Shown here piece after piece: positions 1-5,484 of a DNA stretch of 8,022 bases. The first letter of the stretch is position 1, and every line of letters begins with the position of its first letter. Origin of the DNA: Nitrospinota bacterium (lineage in GTDB: Bacteria; UBA8248; JACPRG01); assembly GCA_030740135.1 (NCBI GenBank), contig JASLXW010000170.1, positions 1 through 8,022 on the forward strand, written 5' to 3'. The notes under the pieces were generated by a model that was not told the origin of the DNA, searched no databases, and saw nothing but the letters and a program-made list of their open reading frames with translations. The position numbers were made by a program, and so were the translations under genes.

Positions 1-203
1 ATCACGGCCTTGACCCCCGGCAGCCGCTCGGCCTTGGAGGTGTCGATGTGCAGGATGCGGGCGTGGGGGTGGCGGCTCCGGAGGATCCGGCCGCAAAGCG
101 TCCCGGGCAAGTGGAAATCCGCCGTGTACTTGGCGTCCCCCGACGCCTTGGGCGCGCCGTCGATCCTCGGGATGTCCCGGCCCAAAACCTTGTACTCGGA
201 CAT
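1..203 (-). CDS. Xanthine dehydrogenase/aldehyde oxidase family molybdopterin-binding subunit, N-terminal fragment
   Basis: Reading the minus strand from an ATG at 203 gives 67 codons open to the window edge, so only the N-terminus is present. The start MSEYKVLGRDIPRIDG, followed by KASGDAKYTADF (19-30), LPGTL (32-36), RSRHPHARI (42-50) and the ID...A..LPGVKAV pattern (53-67), is the classic opening of the large Mo-cofactor subunit: XdhA, CoxL and 4-hydroxybenzoyl-CoA reductase alpha types. These residues enter the a/b hammerhead domain. Such subunits hydroxylate purines, aldehydes or aromatic acyl-CoAs in the cytoplasm, partnered by FAD and 2Fe-2S subunits. The substrate cannot be told from this part, because the Mo-binding and active-site residues lie outside the window. 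A purine-rich GGAAGAAGGGGG stretch precedes the ATG by about 10 bases and supports this start. The gene is divergent from the phosphatase gene. The family call is confident; the subfamily is unknown. Confidence 0.9.
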   Translation of the reverse strand, partial: MSEYKVLGRDIPRIDGAPKASGDAKYTADFHLPGTLCGRILRSRHPHARILHIDTSKAERLPGVKAV

Positions 204-251
204 GCGGGATGAACCCCCTTCTTCCCTGATCGAACGCCATGGGTCAGTGGA

Positions 252-260
252 ATCGTATCA
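252..260 (-). promoter_or_regulatory. Possible extended -10 promoter of the molybdoenzyme gene
   Basis: On the minus strand the sequence TGATACGAT fits an extended -10 element: TGn followed by TACGAT, 4 of 6 matches to TATAAT. It lies about 49 bases before the ATG at 203. The hexamer 17 bases upstream (GTAAAC) is a poor -35, which is tolerable for an extended -10. This rests on pattern matching only. Confidence 0.3.
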
Positions 261-328
261 TGCCCTCCCCTTCAGTTTACCACGGGCGGGGCCGGCCGGC
301 GGCCGATGGCCTCCCCCGGGCGAAATCC

Positions 329-357
329 TTTACACCGATTTCCGTTCGGCTTAGATT
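329..357 (+). promoter_or_regulatory. Sigma70-type promoter of the metallophosphoesterase gene
   Basis: TTTACA at 329-334 matches the -35 consensus at 5 of 6 positions. A 17-base spacer separates it from TAGATT at 352-357, a 4 of 6 match to the -10 consensus. Transcription would start near 364 and give a leader of about 80 bases before the ATG at 444. The window is GC-rich, so an AT-rich pair with ideal spacing is notable. It is the best promoter match in the window. The sigma factor consensus of the host is assumed to be standard. Confidence 0.6.
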
Positions 358-443
358 GAGGATCGTCCGGGACCCGACCCATCCCGTTCCGGGGCGCGGA
401 TTCATCCGCTCTTTCAGAAATCCCCCTTCATTGGAGCGCCCGG

Positions 444-1100
444 ATGGCCAAGCTTTACGCCGTCGGCGACATCCACGGCTCCATCGCGCACTTGACCCGT
501 CTCGTGGAGACCGTCCCCTTCGAGCCGGAGGACCGGATCGTGTTCATCGGGGATTACATCGATCGCGGGCCGGATTCCCGCGGGACGGTGGAATTCCTGC
601 TCTCTTTCCGGGAGAGGTTCCCGAAATGCGTATTTCTGCGGGGCAACCACGAGGAGATGTTGGAAGACTTCCTGAACGGCGCGGACTGGTACATGCGGAA
701 CGCCTATCTCACGAACGGCGGCGGGGAGACGATGATCTCCTACGCGCTGAACCCTCTGGGAAAGGTCGAAGCCGGAGATTTTCCCGAAGGCCATCTGGAT
801 TTCCTGTTCACAACCGCGCTCACGCATGGGGAGGACGGGTTCCTGTTCGTCCACGCGGGGATCCGCCCCGGCGTCGCGTTGGAGGACCAGAGCCGGCGGG
901 ACCTGTTGTGGATTCGCGAGGAGTTCTTCACCCGCGAGCACGCCCTGGGCCTGACGGTGGTCTTCGGCCACACACCTTTGCCGGACGTTTTCCAGAATCC
1001 GCCCTATGCCATCGGCATCGACACCGGCGCGGTGTTCGGTGGGAAGCTGACGTGCGTCGAGCTGGGCGACGGGAAAATCCTGAACACCTACCAGGTGTGA
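444..1100 (+). CDS. Metallophosphoesterase, PphA/PrpE-like serine/threonine protein phosphatase
   Basis: This 218-residue protein carries the full calcineurin-like phosphoesterase signature set: GDIHG (8-12), GDYIDRG (36-42), GNHE (67-70), VHAG (136-139) and GHTP (175-178). These supply the Asp, His and Asn ligands of the two-metal centre and the catalytic His of GNHE. GDYIDRGPDSRG and the end motif GIDTGAVFGGKL (191-202) are typical of bacterial PPP-family phosphatases such as E. coli PphA/PphB, which have about the same length. Such enzymes remove phosphate from proteins. A diadenosine tetraphosphatase role (ApaH, about 280 residues) is less likely given the short length. There is no signal peptide, so it is cytoplasmic. 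GGAG at 433-436, 7 bases before the ATG, supports the start. The gene has its own promoter at 329-357, and its stop is followed within 2 bases by a strong hairpin, so it looks monocistronic. Its protein target is unknown. Confidence 0.92.
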   Translation: MAKLYAVGDIHGSIAHLTRLVETVPFEPEDRIVFIGDYIDRGPDSRGTVEFLLSFRERFPKCVFLRGNHEEMLEDFLNGADWYMRNAYLTNGGGETMISYALNPLGKVEAGDFPEGHLDFLFTTALTHGEDGFLFVHAGIRPGVALEDQSRRDLLWIREEFFTREHALGLTVVFGHTPLPDVFQNPPYAIGIDTGAVFGGKLTCVELGDGKILNTYQV

Positions 1101-1101
1101 G

Positions 1102-1155
1102 CCGCCCCGCGCGCCGACGCCCCAGCGGGGGCGCCCATCGGCGAGAGCGGGGCGG
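1102..1155 (+). other. Three-tier GC-rich stem-loop after the phosphatase stop codon
   Basis: Three nested perfect stems are visible. The outer pairs 1102-1110 (CCGCCCCGC) with 1147-1155 (GCGGGGCGG), 9 bp. The middle pairs 1112-1117 (CGCCGA) with 1138-1143 (TCGGCG), 6 bp. The inner pairs 1118-1123 (CGCCCC) with 1128-1133 (GGGGCG), 6 bp, and closes on the tetraloop AGCG. Only a one-base/three-base internal loop and a four-base bulge interrupt the 21 pairs. No T-run follows, so it is not a canonical rho-independent terminator. It could act as a 3' mRNA stabiliser, a U-less terminator, or the first element of the rnr leader. Confidence 0.6.
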
Positions 1156-1204
1156 AGGCATTGAATCCGCCGGTTCCGTAAATCACAGGGCGCCCAGGCC
1201 GAAT

Positions 1205-1275
1205 CGATCCCCTCTTTTGGGGTAAATCGTTGTCCCGCAGCTAATTGGCGGGATGAAAGAAGACTTCCCGCTTTT
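1205..1275 (+). promoter_or_regulatory. Candidate structured leader or attenuator upstream of rnr
   Basis: Two elements are visible. First, CGATCCCC (1205-1212) pairs with GGGG (1219-1222) and ATCG (1226-1229) around a TCTTTT loop. Second, three 6-base segments alternate: TCCCGC (1233-1238), GCGGGA (1248-1253) and TCCCGC again (1266-1271). The middle one can pair with either flank. The downstream pairing puts a stem directly before TTTT (1272-1275), terminator-like; the upstream pairing would prevent it. This layout resembles transcription attenuators, but the stems are short and the T-run is only four bases. Whether the transcript starts upstream of it is unknown. Function is inferred. Confidence 0.35.
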
Positions 1276-1303
1276 GGATGTAGGAAACGGAAATTGGCGA
1301 TGA
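1253..1303 (+). other. Possible 16-codon leader ORF coupled to rnr
   Basis: An ATG at 1253 opens a frame encoding MKEDFPLLDVGNGNWR, and its TGA stop (1301-1303) overlaps the ATG of rnr (1300-1302) as ATGA, the usual form of translational coupling. The ORF runs through the second TCCCGC segment of the leader, so ribosomes on it could affect folding there. Against it, the bases before the ATG (GGCGGG) lie too close to serve as a ribosome binding site, and an ORF this short can arise by chance. Confidence 0.2.
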
Positions 1304-3771
1304 AATCGACCCCCGAAGACATCCGCGCCTACCTGGCGGACCATCCCGCAAAGTCGGCCGGCTTGCGGGAGATCATCCGTCACTTCGCGATCCCCGAGGC
1401 GGACCGACCCGCCTTCCGCCGCACGGTCAAGCGGCTGGCGGGGGAGGGTTTTCTGGTCCGGGCGCGCGGCAGCCGGTACGCGGCCCCCGAAGCCCTCAAT
1501 CTCGTCACAGGAAGGCTTCAGGCCCATCCGGACGGGTACGCCTTCGTGGTCCCCGCACCGGCCAAGACCACCGGAGAGGGGGAGGCCGCGCCGGACGGCG
1601 CTTCCCTTGTCCGCGAAGGCGAGGACGTCTTCATCCCGCCGGGCGTCCGGGGCGGCGCCCTGCACGGCGACCGGGTGACGGCCCGGAGAAGGCGGGGGAT
1701 GCGCGGGAAGTGGGAAGGCGAGATCGTGCGGATCGAAGAAAGGGGGGCCGCCGAGATCGTCGGCCGGATCGACGGCGCCGGGGGCCGTCGCTGGTTCATT
1801 CCCCTGGACCCCCGATTCGGTGAGCGAGCGGACATCGCCCGGGACGGGGACGACCCGGACGCCCGCAAGGGCATGCTCGCCGTCCTTCAAATCGACCCCG
1901 ACCCGGCGCGCCGCGCCCCCGGGCGAGGGGGCCGGGCGAGGGGGCCGGTCCCCGCGGCGACGGGAAAAATCGTCCGGGTTCTGGGCCATCCGGACGATCC
2001 CCGGATCGAGGTGGACATGATCTGCGCCGAGTTCGGCCTGCGAACGGATTTCCCCGAAGAGGCGCTTCGGGAGGCGGCGTCACTCCGCGAGCCGGACGCG
2101 ACGGAGGCCCGTAAGCGCGAGGACCTGCGGGCCCTTCTGACCGTCACGATCGACGGCGAGACAGCGAAGGATTTCGACGACGCCATCTCCTTGGAGATCC
2201 TGCCGGGCGGCGTGCGCCGTCTCGGCGTCCACATCGCCGACGTCAGCCGCTACACGGCCGAAGGGGGCGCCCTGGACGCGGGGGCCCGGCTCCGCGGGAC
2301 GAGCGTCTACTTCCCCGGCATCGCGATCCCGATGCTGCCGCCCGACCTGAGCGAAAACCTCTGCTCGCTCCTCCCGGACCGGGACCGGCTGACCCTGACG
2401 GCGTTTCTGGACTACGACCGGCAGGGCCGCCGGACGGGAATCCGGCTGGCCGAGACAGTCATCCACAGCCGGGCGCGCCTGACGTACGCCGGTGTGGCTT
2501 CGTTTCTGGATGGAGGGGGGGACGCGCCCCCCCCCGGAGACGCTCCACCGCCTGACGTCACGCCACCCGAGAGGTTTGCGGGGGTTCCCGGCCTGGAGAA
2601 GGCCCTGCGGGAAATGGCCCGGCTGGCCCGGCAGCTCCGGTCGCGGCGGCTGGAAGAGGGGGGCCTCGACCTGGACATCCCCGAGCCGGAGGTCGTGGTG
2701 GACGCCGAAGGCCGGGTCACCCGGGTCCGGCGCGCGCCCAGGCTCTTCTCCCAGCAGATCATCGAGGAGTTCATGCTCGCGGCGAATCGGGCGGTGGCCG
2801 AGCGGCTGGCCGGAACGGACCCGTCGCGGCCGGACGCCGAGGACGGGGACCGGCCGGGGATGTTCCGCGTCCATGAGCCGCCCGATCCCGACAAGCTGAA
2901 AGAGGTCGCCCTTTTGCTTCGCAACCTTCACCACCAAACGCCCGGTCTTTCCTCGGGCGATCCCCGGGCGCTCGGGCGGGTCCTCGCGGCGGCCCGGGGC
3001 AAGGCGGAGGAGGCCTTCGTCAACATGGCCGTCCTTCGCGCCATGAAGCTCGCGCGATATGATCCGGCCAACCTCGGCCACTTCGGTCTCGGCTTCACGC
3101 ACTACACGCACTTCACCTCGCCCATCCGCCGGTATCCGGACCTGATCGTCCACCGGCTGATCCGAGCCTACGGATTGGCGGGCCGACGGGGGATGGGCCG
3201 CAGGAGGCTCCAGAGCCTCGAAGATCGCATGCACACCCTGGCCGATGAGGCGTCCCGGCTCGAGCGGGCCGCCGAGAGCGCCGAGCGGGCGATGCTCGAC
3301 TACAAGCGCGTGCAGTTCATGCGGGACCGCGTCGGTGAAACGTTCGAGGGCAAGGTGAGCGGGATTGTCCGCACCGGTTTCTTCGTGACGTTGAACGAGC
3401 ATTTTGTAGACGGGTTCGTCCGCCTGTCGGACCTCGGAGATGACTATTACGTGTTCGAGGAGGAGAATTACCGTCTCCTCGGCCGGCGGACGCGGCGCAC
3501 CGTCAACCTGGGCGACGCGGTCACCATCCGGGTGGACCGTGCGAACCTGGACACGCGGCGCATCGACTTTTCATTGTCCGGGCCGGAGGCGTCGGGGGGG
3601 CCGGCGGGGGCGGCGAGACAACGCGGACGGAAAACGTCCCCCCCCTCCCGAAGAGCCGCGGCGGGCGGGAGGAAAGACTCCCCAGTCTCCAAGACCGAAG
3701 GGCGGCGATCGGCGCCGCGAAAGAGAGGCGGGACAACGCGAAAGGCGGGCCGGAAGATCAAAAGGCGGTGA
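1300..3771 (+). CDS. rnr: Ribonuclease R (RNase II/RNB family 3'-5' exoribonuclease)
   Basis: RNase R degrades structured RNA from the 3' end and, with tmRNA-SmpB, clears non-stop mRNAs. From the ATG the protein has 823 residues (E. coli RNase R has 813). Order: N-terminal winged-helix region (about 1-70), two cold-shock/OB domains (about 70-225), the RNB catalytic domain (about 260-640), S1 (about 678-757) and a basic tail (758-823). TIDGETAKDFDDAIS (283-297) supplies the metal-binding Asp residues 285, 291, 293 and 294. HFTSPIRRYPDL (604-615) is the other family hallmark. The tail is rich in Arg with some Lys; in E. coli the Lys-rich tail helps recruitment to tmRNA-SmpB. A Gly/Pro-rich segment (405-422) with the repeat GDAPPP occupies an RNB linker. 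Start choice: ATG at 1300 is coupled to an upstream stop, but TTG at 1294 sits 8 bases after AGGA (1282-1285) and would add two residues. The DUF1330 gene, smpB and ssrA follow on the same strand. Confidence 0.97.
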   Translation: MKSTPEDIRAYLADHPAKSAGLREIIRHFAIPEADRPAFRRTVKRLAGEGFLVRARGSRYAAPEALNLVTGRLQAHPDGYAFVVPAPAKTTGEGEAAPDGASLVREGEDVFIPPGVRGGALHGDRVTARRRRGMRGKWEGEIVRIEERGAAEIVGRIDGAGGRRWFIPLDPRFGERADIARDGDDPDARKGMLAVLQIDPDPARRAPGRGGRARGPVPAATGKIVRVLGHPDDPRIEVDMICAEFGLRTDFPEEALREAASLREPDATEARKREDLRALLTVTIDGETAKDFDDAISLEILPGGVRRLGVHIADVSRYTAEGGALDAGARLRGTSVYFPGIAIPMLPPDLSENLCSLLPDRDRLTLTAFLDYDRQGRRTGIRLAETVIHSRARLTYAGVASFLDGGGDAPPPGDAPPPDVTPPERFAGVPGLEKALREMARLARQLRSRRLEEGGLDLDIPEPEVVVDAEGRVTRVRRAPRLFSQQIIEEFMLAANRAVAERLAGTDPSRPDAEDGDRPGMFRVHEPPDPDKLKEVALLLRNLHHQTPGLSSGDPRALGRVLAAARGKAEEAFVNMAVLRAMKLARYDPANLGHFGLGFTHYTHFTSPIRRYPDLIVHRLIRAYGLAGRRGMGRRRLQSLEDRMHTLADEASRLERAAESAERAMLDYKRVQFMRDRVGETFEGKVSGIVRTGFFVTLNEHFVDGFVRLSDLGDDYYVFEEENYRLLGRRTRRTVNLGDAVTIRVDRANLDTRRIDFSLSGPEASGGPAGAARQRGRKTSPPSRRAAAGGRKDSPVSKTEGRRSAPRKRGGTTRKAGRKIKRR
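1921..1946 (+). repeat. 13-base tandem duplication inside rnr
   Basis: GGGCGAGGGGGCC occurs twice in direct succession, at 1921-1933 and 1934-1946. It lies in the part of rnr encoding the Arg/Gly-rich stretch of the second OB domain (GRGGRARGP). The unit is not a multiple of three, so gain or loss of one copy would frameshift rnr. The reading frame is intact as given. Confidence 0.75.
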
Positions 3772-3836
3772 AAGGCAAAGAAGCGTTCCACCCATGAGAG
3801 TCTCACAGACACCGGAATGAGAAGGGAGGCCAGGCC

Positions 3837-4145
3837 ATGAGCGCGAATCCGGCTTATGCAATCATCGACGTGGACGTGAAAGACCCGGCGTTGTTCGAGG
3901 AGTACGTGAAGGGATATGTCCCGACCGCCGAGAAGTTCGGAGGCAAATTCCTGGTCTCCCCGCACGGGGGCGGGTTCGAGAAGATCACGGGCGACTGGGA
4001 TCCGAGGCGACTTTTCATCGTCCAGTGGCCGAGCGCGGAGGCCTATCACCGCTGGCGCCAATCCGAGGATTACCGCCCGTGGAATGAGCTGCGGCGCAAG
4101 GCAGCCGAGCCGAACATCATCCTCGTCGAGGGGCTGCCCCTCTAG
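3837..4145 (+). CDS. DUF1330 family protein, small dimeric alpha/beta-barrel fold
   Basis: This 102-residue protein matches the DUF1330 pattern: an opening beta strand AYAIIDVDVKDP (6-17), then FEEYVKGYVPTAEKFGGKFLV, a central GDWDPRRLFIVQWPSAE block, and YHRWRQSEDYRPWNELRRKAA near the end. Family members are ferredoxin-like alpha/beta proteins of about 95-105 residues that dimerise. Their biochemical role is mostly unknown. The start is firm: AAGGGAGG (3822-3829) lies 7 bases before the ATG. There is no signal peptide. It follows rnr after 65 bases on the same strand and precedes smpB by 125 bases, with no clear terminator on either side, although a candidate promoter for smpB lies after it. 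Its position inside an rnr-smpB-ssrA set is unusual, and whether it takes part in ribosome rescue cannot be told. Confidence 0.85.
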   Translation: MSANPAYAIIDVDVKDPALFEEYVKGYVPTAEKFGGKFLVSPHGGGFEKITGDWDPRRLFIVQWPSAEAYHRWRQSEDYRPWNELRRKAAEPNIILVEGLPL

Positions 4146-4173
4146 ACGCCCGCGGCCGCTTTGAATCCCTGTA

Positions 4174-4202
4174 TTGCGGACGGTTCGCCCGGACCCTATC
4201 TT
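4174..4202 (+). promoter_or_regulatory. Candidate promoter of smpB-ssrA
   Basis: TTGCGG (4174-4179), a spacer of exactly 17 bases and TATCTT (4197-4202) form a plausible sigma70-type pair, with 3 of 6 and 4 of 6 consensus matches. It ends about 68 bases before the smpB start. It would let smpB, and perhaps ssrA, be expressed apart from rnr. The -35 match is weak. Confidence 0.4.
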
Positions 4203-4270
4203 GATAAAGGGGCTCCGAGAGGGGCGGATTCCAAACAGCGTGTGAAATCAAATGATTACGCCGAGAAGGG

Positions 4271-4750
4271 ATGGCTTCCGTGACGGGCGGCATCAAGATC
4301 ATCTGCAATAACCGCAAAGCCCGGCACGATTACGCAATCGAGGAGACGCTGGAGGCGGGTCTGGTCCTGTGGGGATCAGAGGTGAAATCCCTCCGGGCCG
4401 GGAAGGCGAACCTGAAGGACAGTTACGCCGACGTTCGGGGCGAGGAGGTTTTCTTGGTCGGGACGCATATCAGCCCCTACGACCCGGCCGGTCAGTTGAA
4501 CCACCACCCCGAGCGCGACCGCAAGCTCCTTCTTCACCGCAAGGAGATCGGCAAGCTCATCGGCAAGGTGAACGAGCGCGGGTTGACCCTCATCCCCTTG
4601 AAGATGTACTTCAAGCGGGGAAAGGCCAAGGTCGAGCTCGCCCTGGCCAAGGGGAAAAGGCAATACGACAAGCGCGAGACGCTCAAGCGCAAGGAGGCCA
4701 ACCGGGAGATGGCCCGGGCGATCAAAGACGCGGGAAGGGTCAAGGCGTAG
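4271..4750 (+). CDS. smpB: SsrA-binding protein SmpB
   Basis: SmpB binds the tRNA-like domain of tmRNA and carries it, charged with alanine, into ribosomes stalled on mRNAs without a stop codon; its C-terminal tail probes the empty mRNA channel. The 159-residue product is close to the usual 150-160. Family hallmarks are NNRKARHDYAIEE (13-25), GLVLWGSEVKSLRAGKANL, then HISPY, LLLHRKEI, LIPLKMYF and VELALAKGKRQYDKRET. The end is the basic tail KRKEANREMARAIKDAGRVKA, as expected for the helix that enters the decoding centre. ATG at 4271 has AAGGG directly against it with no spacer. GTG at 4280, three codons in, sits 9 bases after the same AAGGG and could be the true start. The gene lies 166 bases before ssrA on the same strand with no convincing terminator between, so co-transcription is plausible. 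Confidence 0.97.
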   Translation: MASVTGGIKIICNNRKARHDYAIEETLEAGLVLWGSEVKSLRAGKANLKDSYADVRGEEVFLVGTHISPYDPAGQLNHHPERDRKLLLHRKEIGKLIGKVNERGLTLIPLKMYFKRGKAKVELALAKGKRQYDKRETLKRKEANREMARAIKDAGRVKA

Positions 4751-4800
4751 CCGGGATTTCTCCCCAAATCATGGCCTCGAGTTTTTCCGGTCGGGCGCCC

Positions 4801-4821
4801 CCTGCCTTCGCAGAGGGCAGG
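4801..4821 (+). other. Small hairpin between smpB and ssrA
   Basis: CCTGCC (4801-4806) and GGCAGG (4816-4821) form a 6-bp stem with a 9-base loop. The sequence after it has no T-run, so it is not a convincing terminator. It may be a processing or folding feature of a joint smpB-ssrA transcript. Confidence 0.35.
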
Positions 4822-4851
4822 CTTAGACCCGCCCGCCGCACGCGCGTAGAG

Positions 4852-4863
4852 AAAAGGAGGTGA
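4852..4863 (+). other. Shine-Dalgarno-like sequence without a start codon
   Basis: AAAAGGAGGTGA is a near-perfect complement of the 16S rRNA 3' end, yet no ATG, GTG or TTG lies at a usable distance downstream. It falls in the spacer before ssrA. AAAGGAGG can pair imperfectly with CCTTCCTT at 4883-4890, so it may be part of a hairpin or chance purine-rich sequence. Confidence 0.4.
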
Positions 4864-4916
4864 GCGAGGAGAGAAGCAGGATCCTTCCTTCCGAAACCGG
4901 CAAGCATCGTCTGATT

Positions 4917-5278
4917 GGGGGCGATATGGCTTCGACGGGGGTGTTATGAGGTCCGGGTCGCATGCCGAGGTGCCGTTGGCCTCGTTAAACCACGGCAAAC
5001 CAACAACTGCCGACCAAGAGTTGGCCCTCGCCGCTTAAATAGCGACCGAGCGCCCTTCCGGGCCGCGCCCGTAGGCCCGGGTCAGGGTGTCAGAAAATCG
5101 GGCTAGTCCGCGGCGTCGCGCCTCGGGGCAGTCGCGGGCGAAACCGAACTGAGGCTGGCGCTCCTTCGTCCCCGCCGGGGGGATTCGAGGGGCGCGAGAT
5201 CCAAAACCCCGGCTAAGCATGTAGAAGCCCGAGGCTGAAAACCTTCGGACGGGGGTTCGATTCCCCCCGCCTCCACCA
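4917..5278 (+). ncRNA. ssrA: tmRNA (transfer-messenger RNA)
   Basis: tmRNA acts as both tRNA and mRNA to free stalled ribosomes and mark the nascent peptide for proteolysis. The tRNA-like ends are explicit. GGGGGCG (4917-4923) pairs with CGCCTCC (5268-5274) in a 7-bp acceptor stem with one G-U pair. The discriminator A (5275) and an encoded CCA (5276-5278) follow. The T arm is GGGGG-TTCGATT-CCCCC (5251-5267). The near-universal strings ATGGCTTCGACGGGG at the 5' side and CTAAGCATGTAGAAGCCCGAGG at the 3' side are present. Pseudoknot PK1 is visible: CGAGG (4966-4970) with CCTCG (4980-4984), and TGCCGT (4971-4976) with ACGGCA (4992-4997). At 362 bases it is a standard one-piece tmRNA. The 5' end is inferred from the acceptor stem, as RNase P would generate it. 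The gene follows smpB and ends at a strong terminator. Confidence 0.97.
5009..5038 (+). other. tmRNA tag-peptide reading frame, ADQELALAA
   Basis: The resume codon is taken as GCC at 5009, with stop TAA at 5036-5038. This gives a nine-residue tag ending in the conserved LALAA, which is read by ClpXP-type proteases. The choice rests on PK1: the second stem ends at 4997 and an 11-base single-stranded stretch (4998-5008) leads to GCC, the same spacing as I recall for E. coli tmRNA. Starting earlier, at GGC 4994, would place the resume codon inside the pseudoknot stem. Confidence 0.75.
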
Positions 5279-5289
5279 ATCAAACGCAG

Positions 5290-5326
5290 AGCCCCGTGGT
5301 GAACGCGCGGGGCTTTGTTTTGTTTG
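5290..5326 (+). terminator. Rho-independent terminator of ssrA
   Basis: AGCCCCGTG (5290-5298) pairs with CGCGGGGCT (5306-5314) in a 9-bp stem with one T-G pair and a 7-base loop. The T-rich tract TTTGTTTTGTTT runs from 5314 to 5326. It starts 12 bases after the tmRNA CCA end, as expected for the 3' end of the precursor. Confidence 0.9.
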
Positions 5327-5376
5327 AAAAATCCGAGTCCGATCATGGGATCAGGACTTTCGTTTACACCTTTCCA

Positions 5377-5431
5377 GCGGATTGCGGCGTTGCGGCCATG
5401 TGGGTTCCAACCCGTTTGGCCTCAAATCCGC
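5377..5431. repeat. Nested inverted repeat between ssrA and the NUDIX gene
   Basis: The outer arms are GCGGATT (5377-5383) and AATCCGC (5425-5431), 7 bp. Inside them lies a long hairpin: GGCCA (5394-5398) with TGGCC (5417-5421), three wobble or mismatch positions, then GGGTT (5402-5406) with AACCC (5409-5413). There is no T-run on either strand. It lies downstream of both convergent transcripts, ssrA and the NUDIX gene. A role as a bidirectional end, mRNA stabiliser or protein site is possible but unproven. I see no gene in 5327-5484. Confidence 0.5.
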
Positions 5432-5484
5432 CGAGCACGCCGGAAAACAATAAACCAATGGCTTGACCCCTTCGCCTCCTCCGC

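Noticed and set aside
239..1225. Plus-strand open frame (328 codons) overlapping the phosphatase in another frame
   Set aside because: The product is Arg/Pro-rich with no domain and overlaps a clear gene with a better start and ribosome binding site.
414..1322. Long minus-strand open frame (302 codons) opposite the phosphatase
   Set aside because: It is the mirror of the phosphatase gene in GC-rich DNA. The plus-strand product has all metallophosphoesterase motifs, while the minus-strand product shows no family features.
2080..3402. Minus-strand open frame (440 codons) opposite rnr
   Set aside because: It is antisense to the RNB domain, lacks domain features, and is expected from G/C-biased third positions of rnr.
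3794..3820. Eight-codon frame MRVSQTPE between rnr and the DUF1330 gene
   Set aside because: It has no ribosome binding site and a trivial length. The palindrome TGAGAGTCTCA inside it is also too short to call an operator.
4994..5038. Longer tmRNA tag starting at GGC 4994 (GKPTTADQELALAA)
   Set aside because: GGC 4994-4996 is part of the second PK1 stem, so it cannot be the resume codon in the usual tmRNA fold.
5268..5330. ssrA 3' end as an integration site of a genomic island
   Set aside because: No integrase, no repeat of the ssrA 3' end and no change in composition are seen downstream; a normal terminator follows at once.
5394..5421. GGGTTCCAACCC looked like a tRNA T arm
   Set aside because: With a 7-base T loop the stem does not pair beyond two positions, and there is no acceptor, D or anticodon arm around it.
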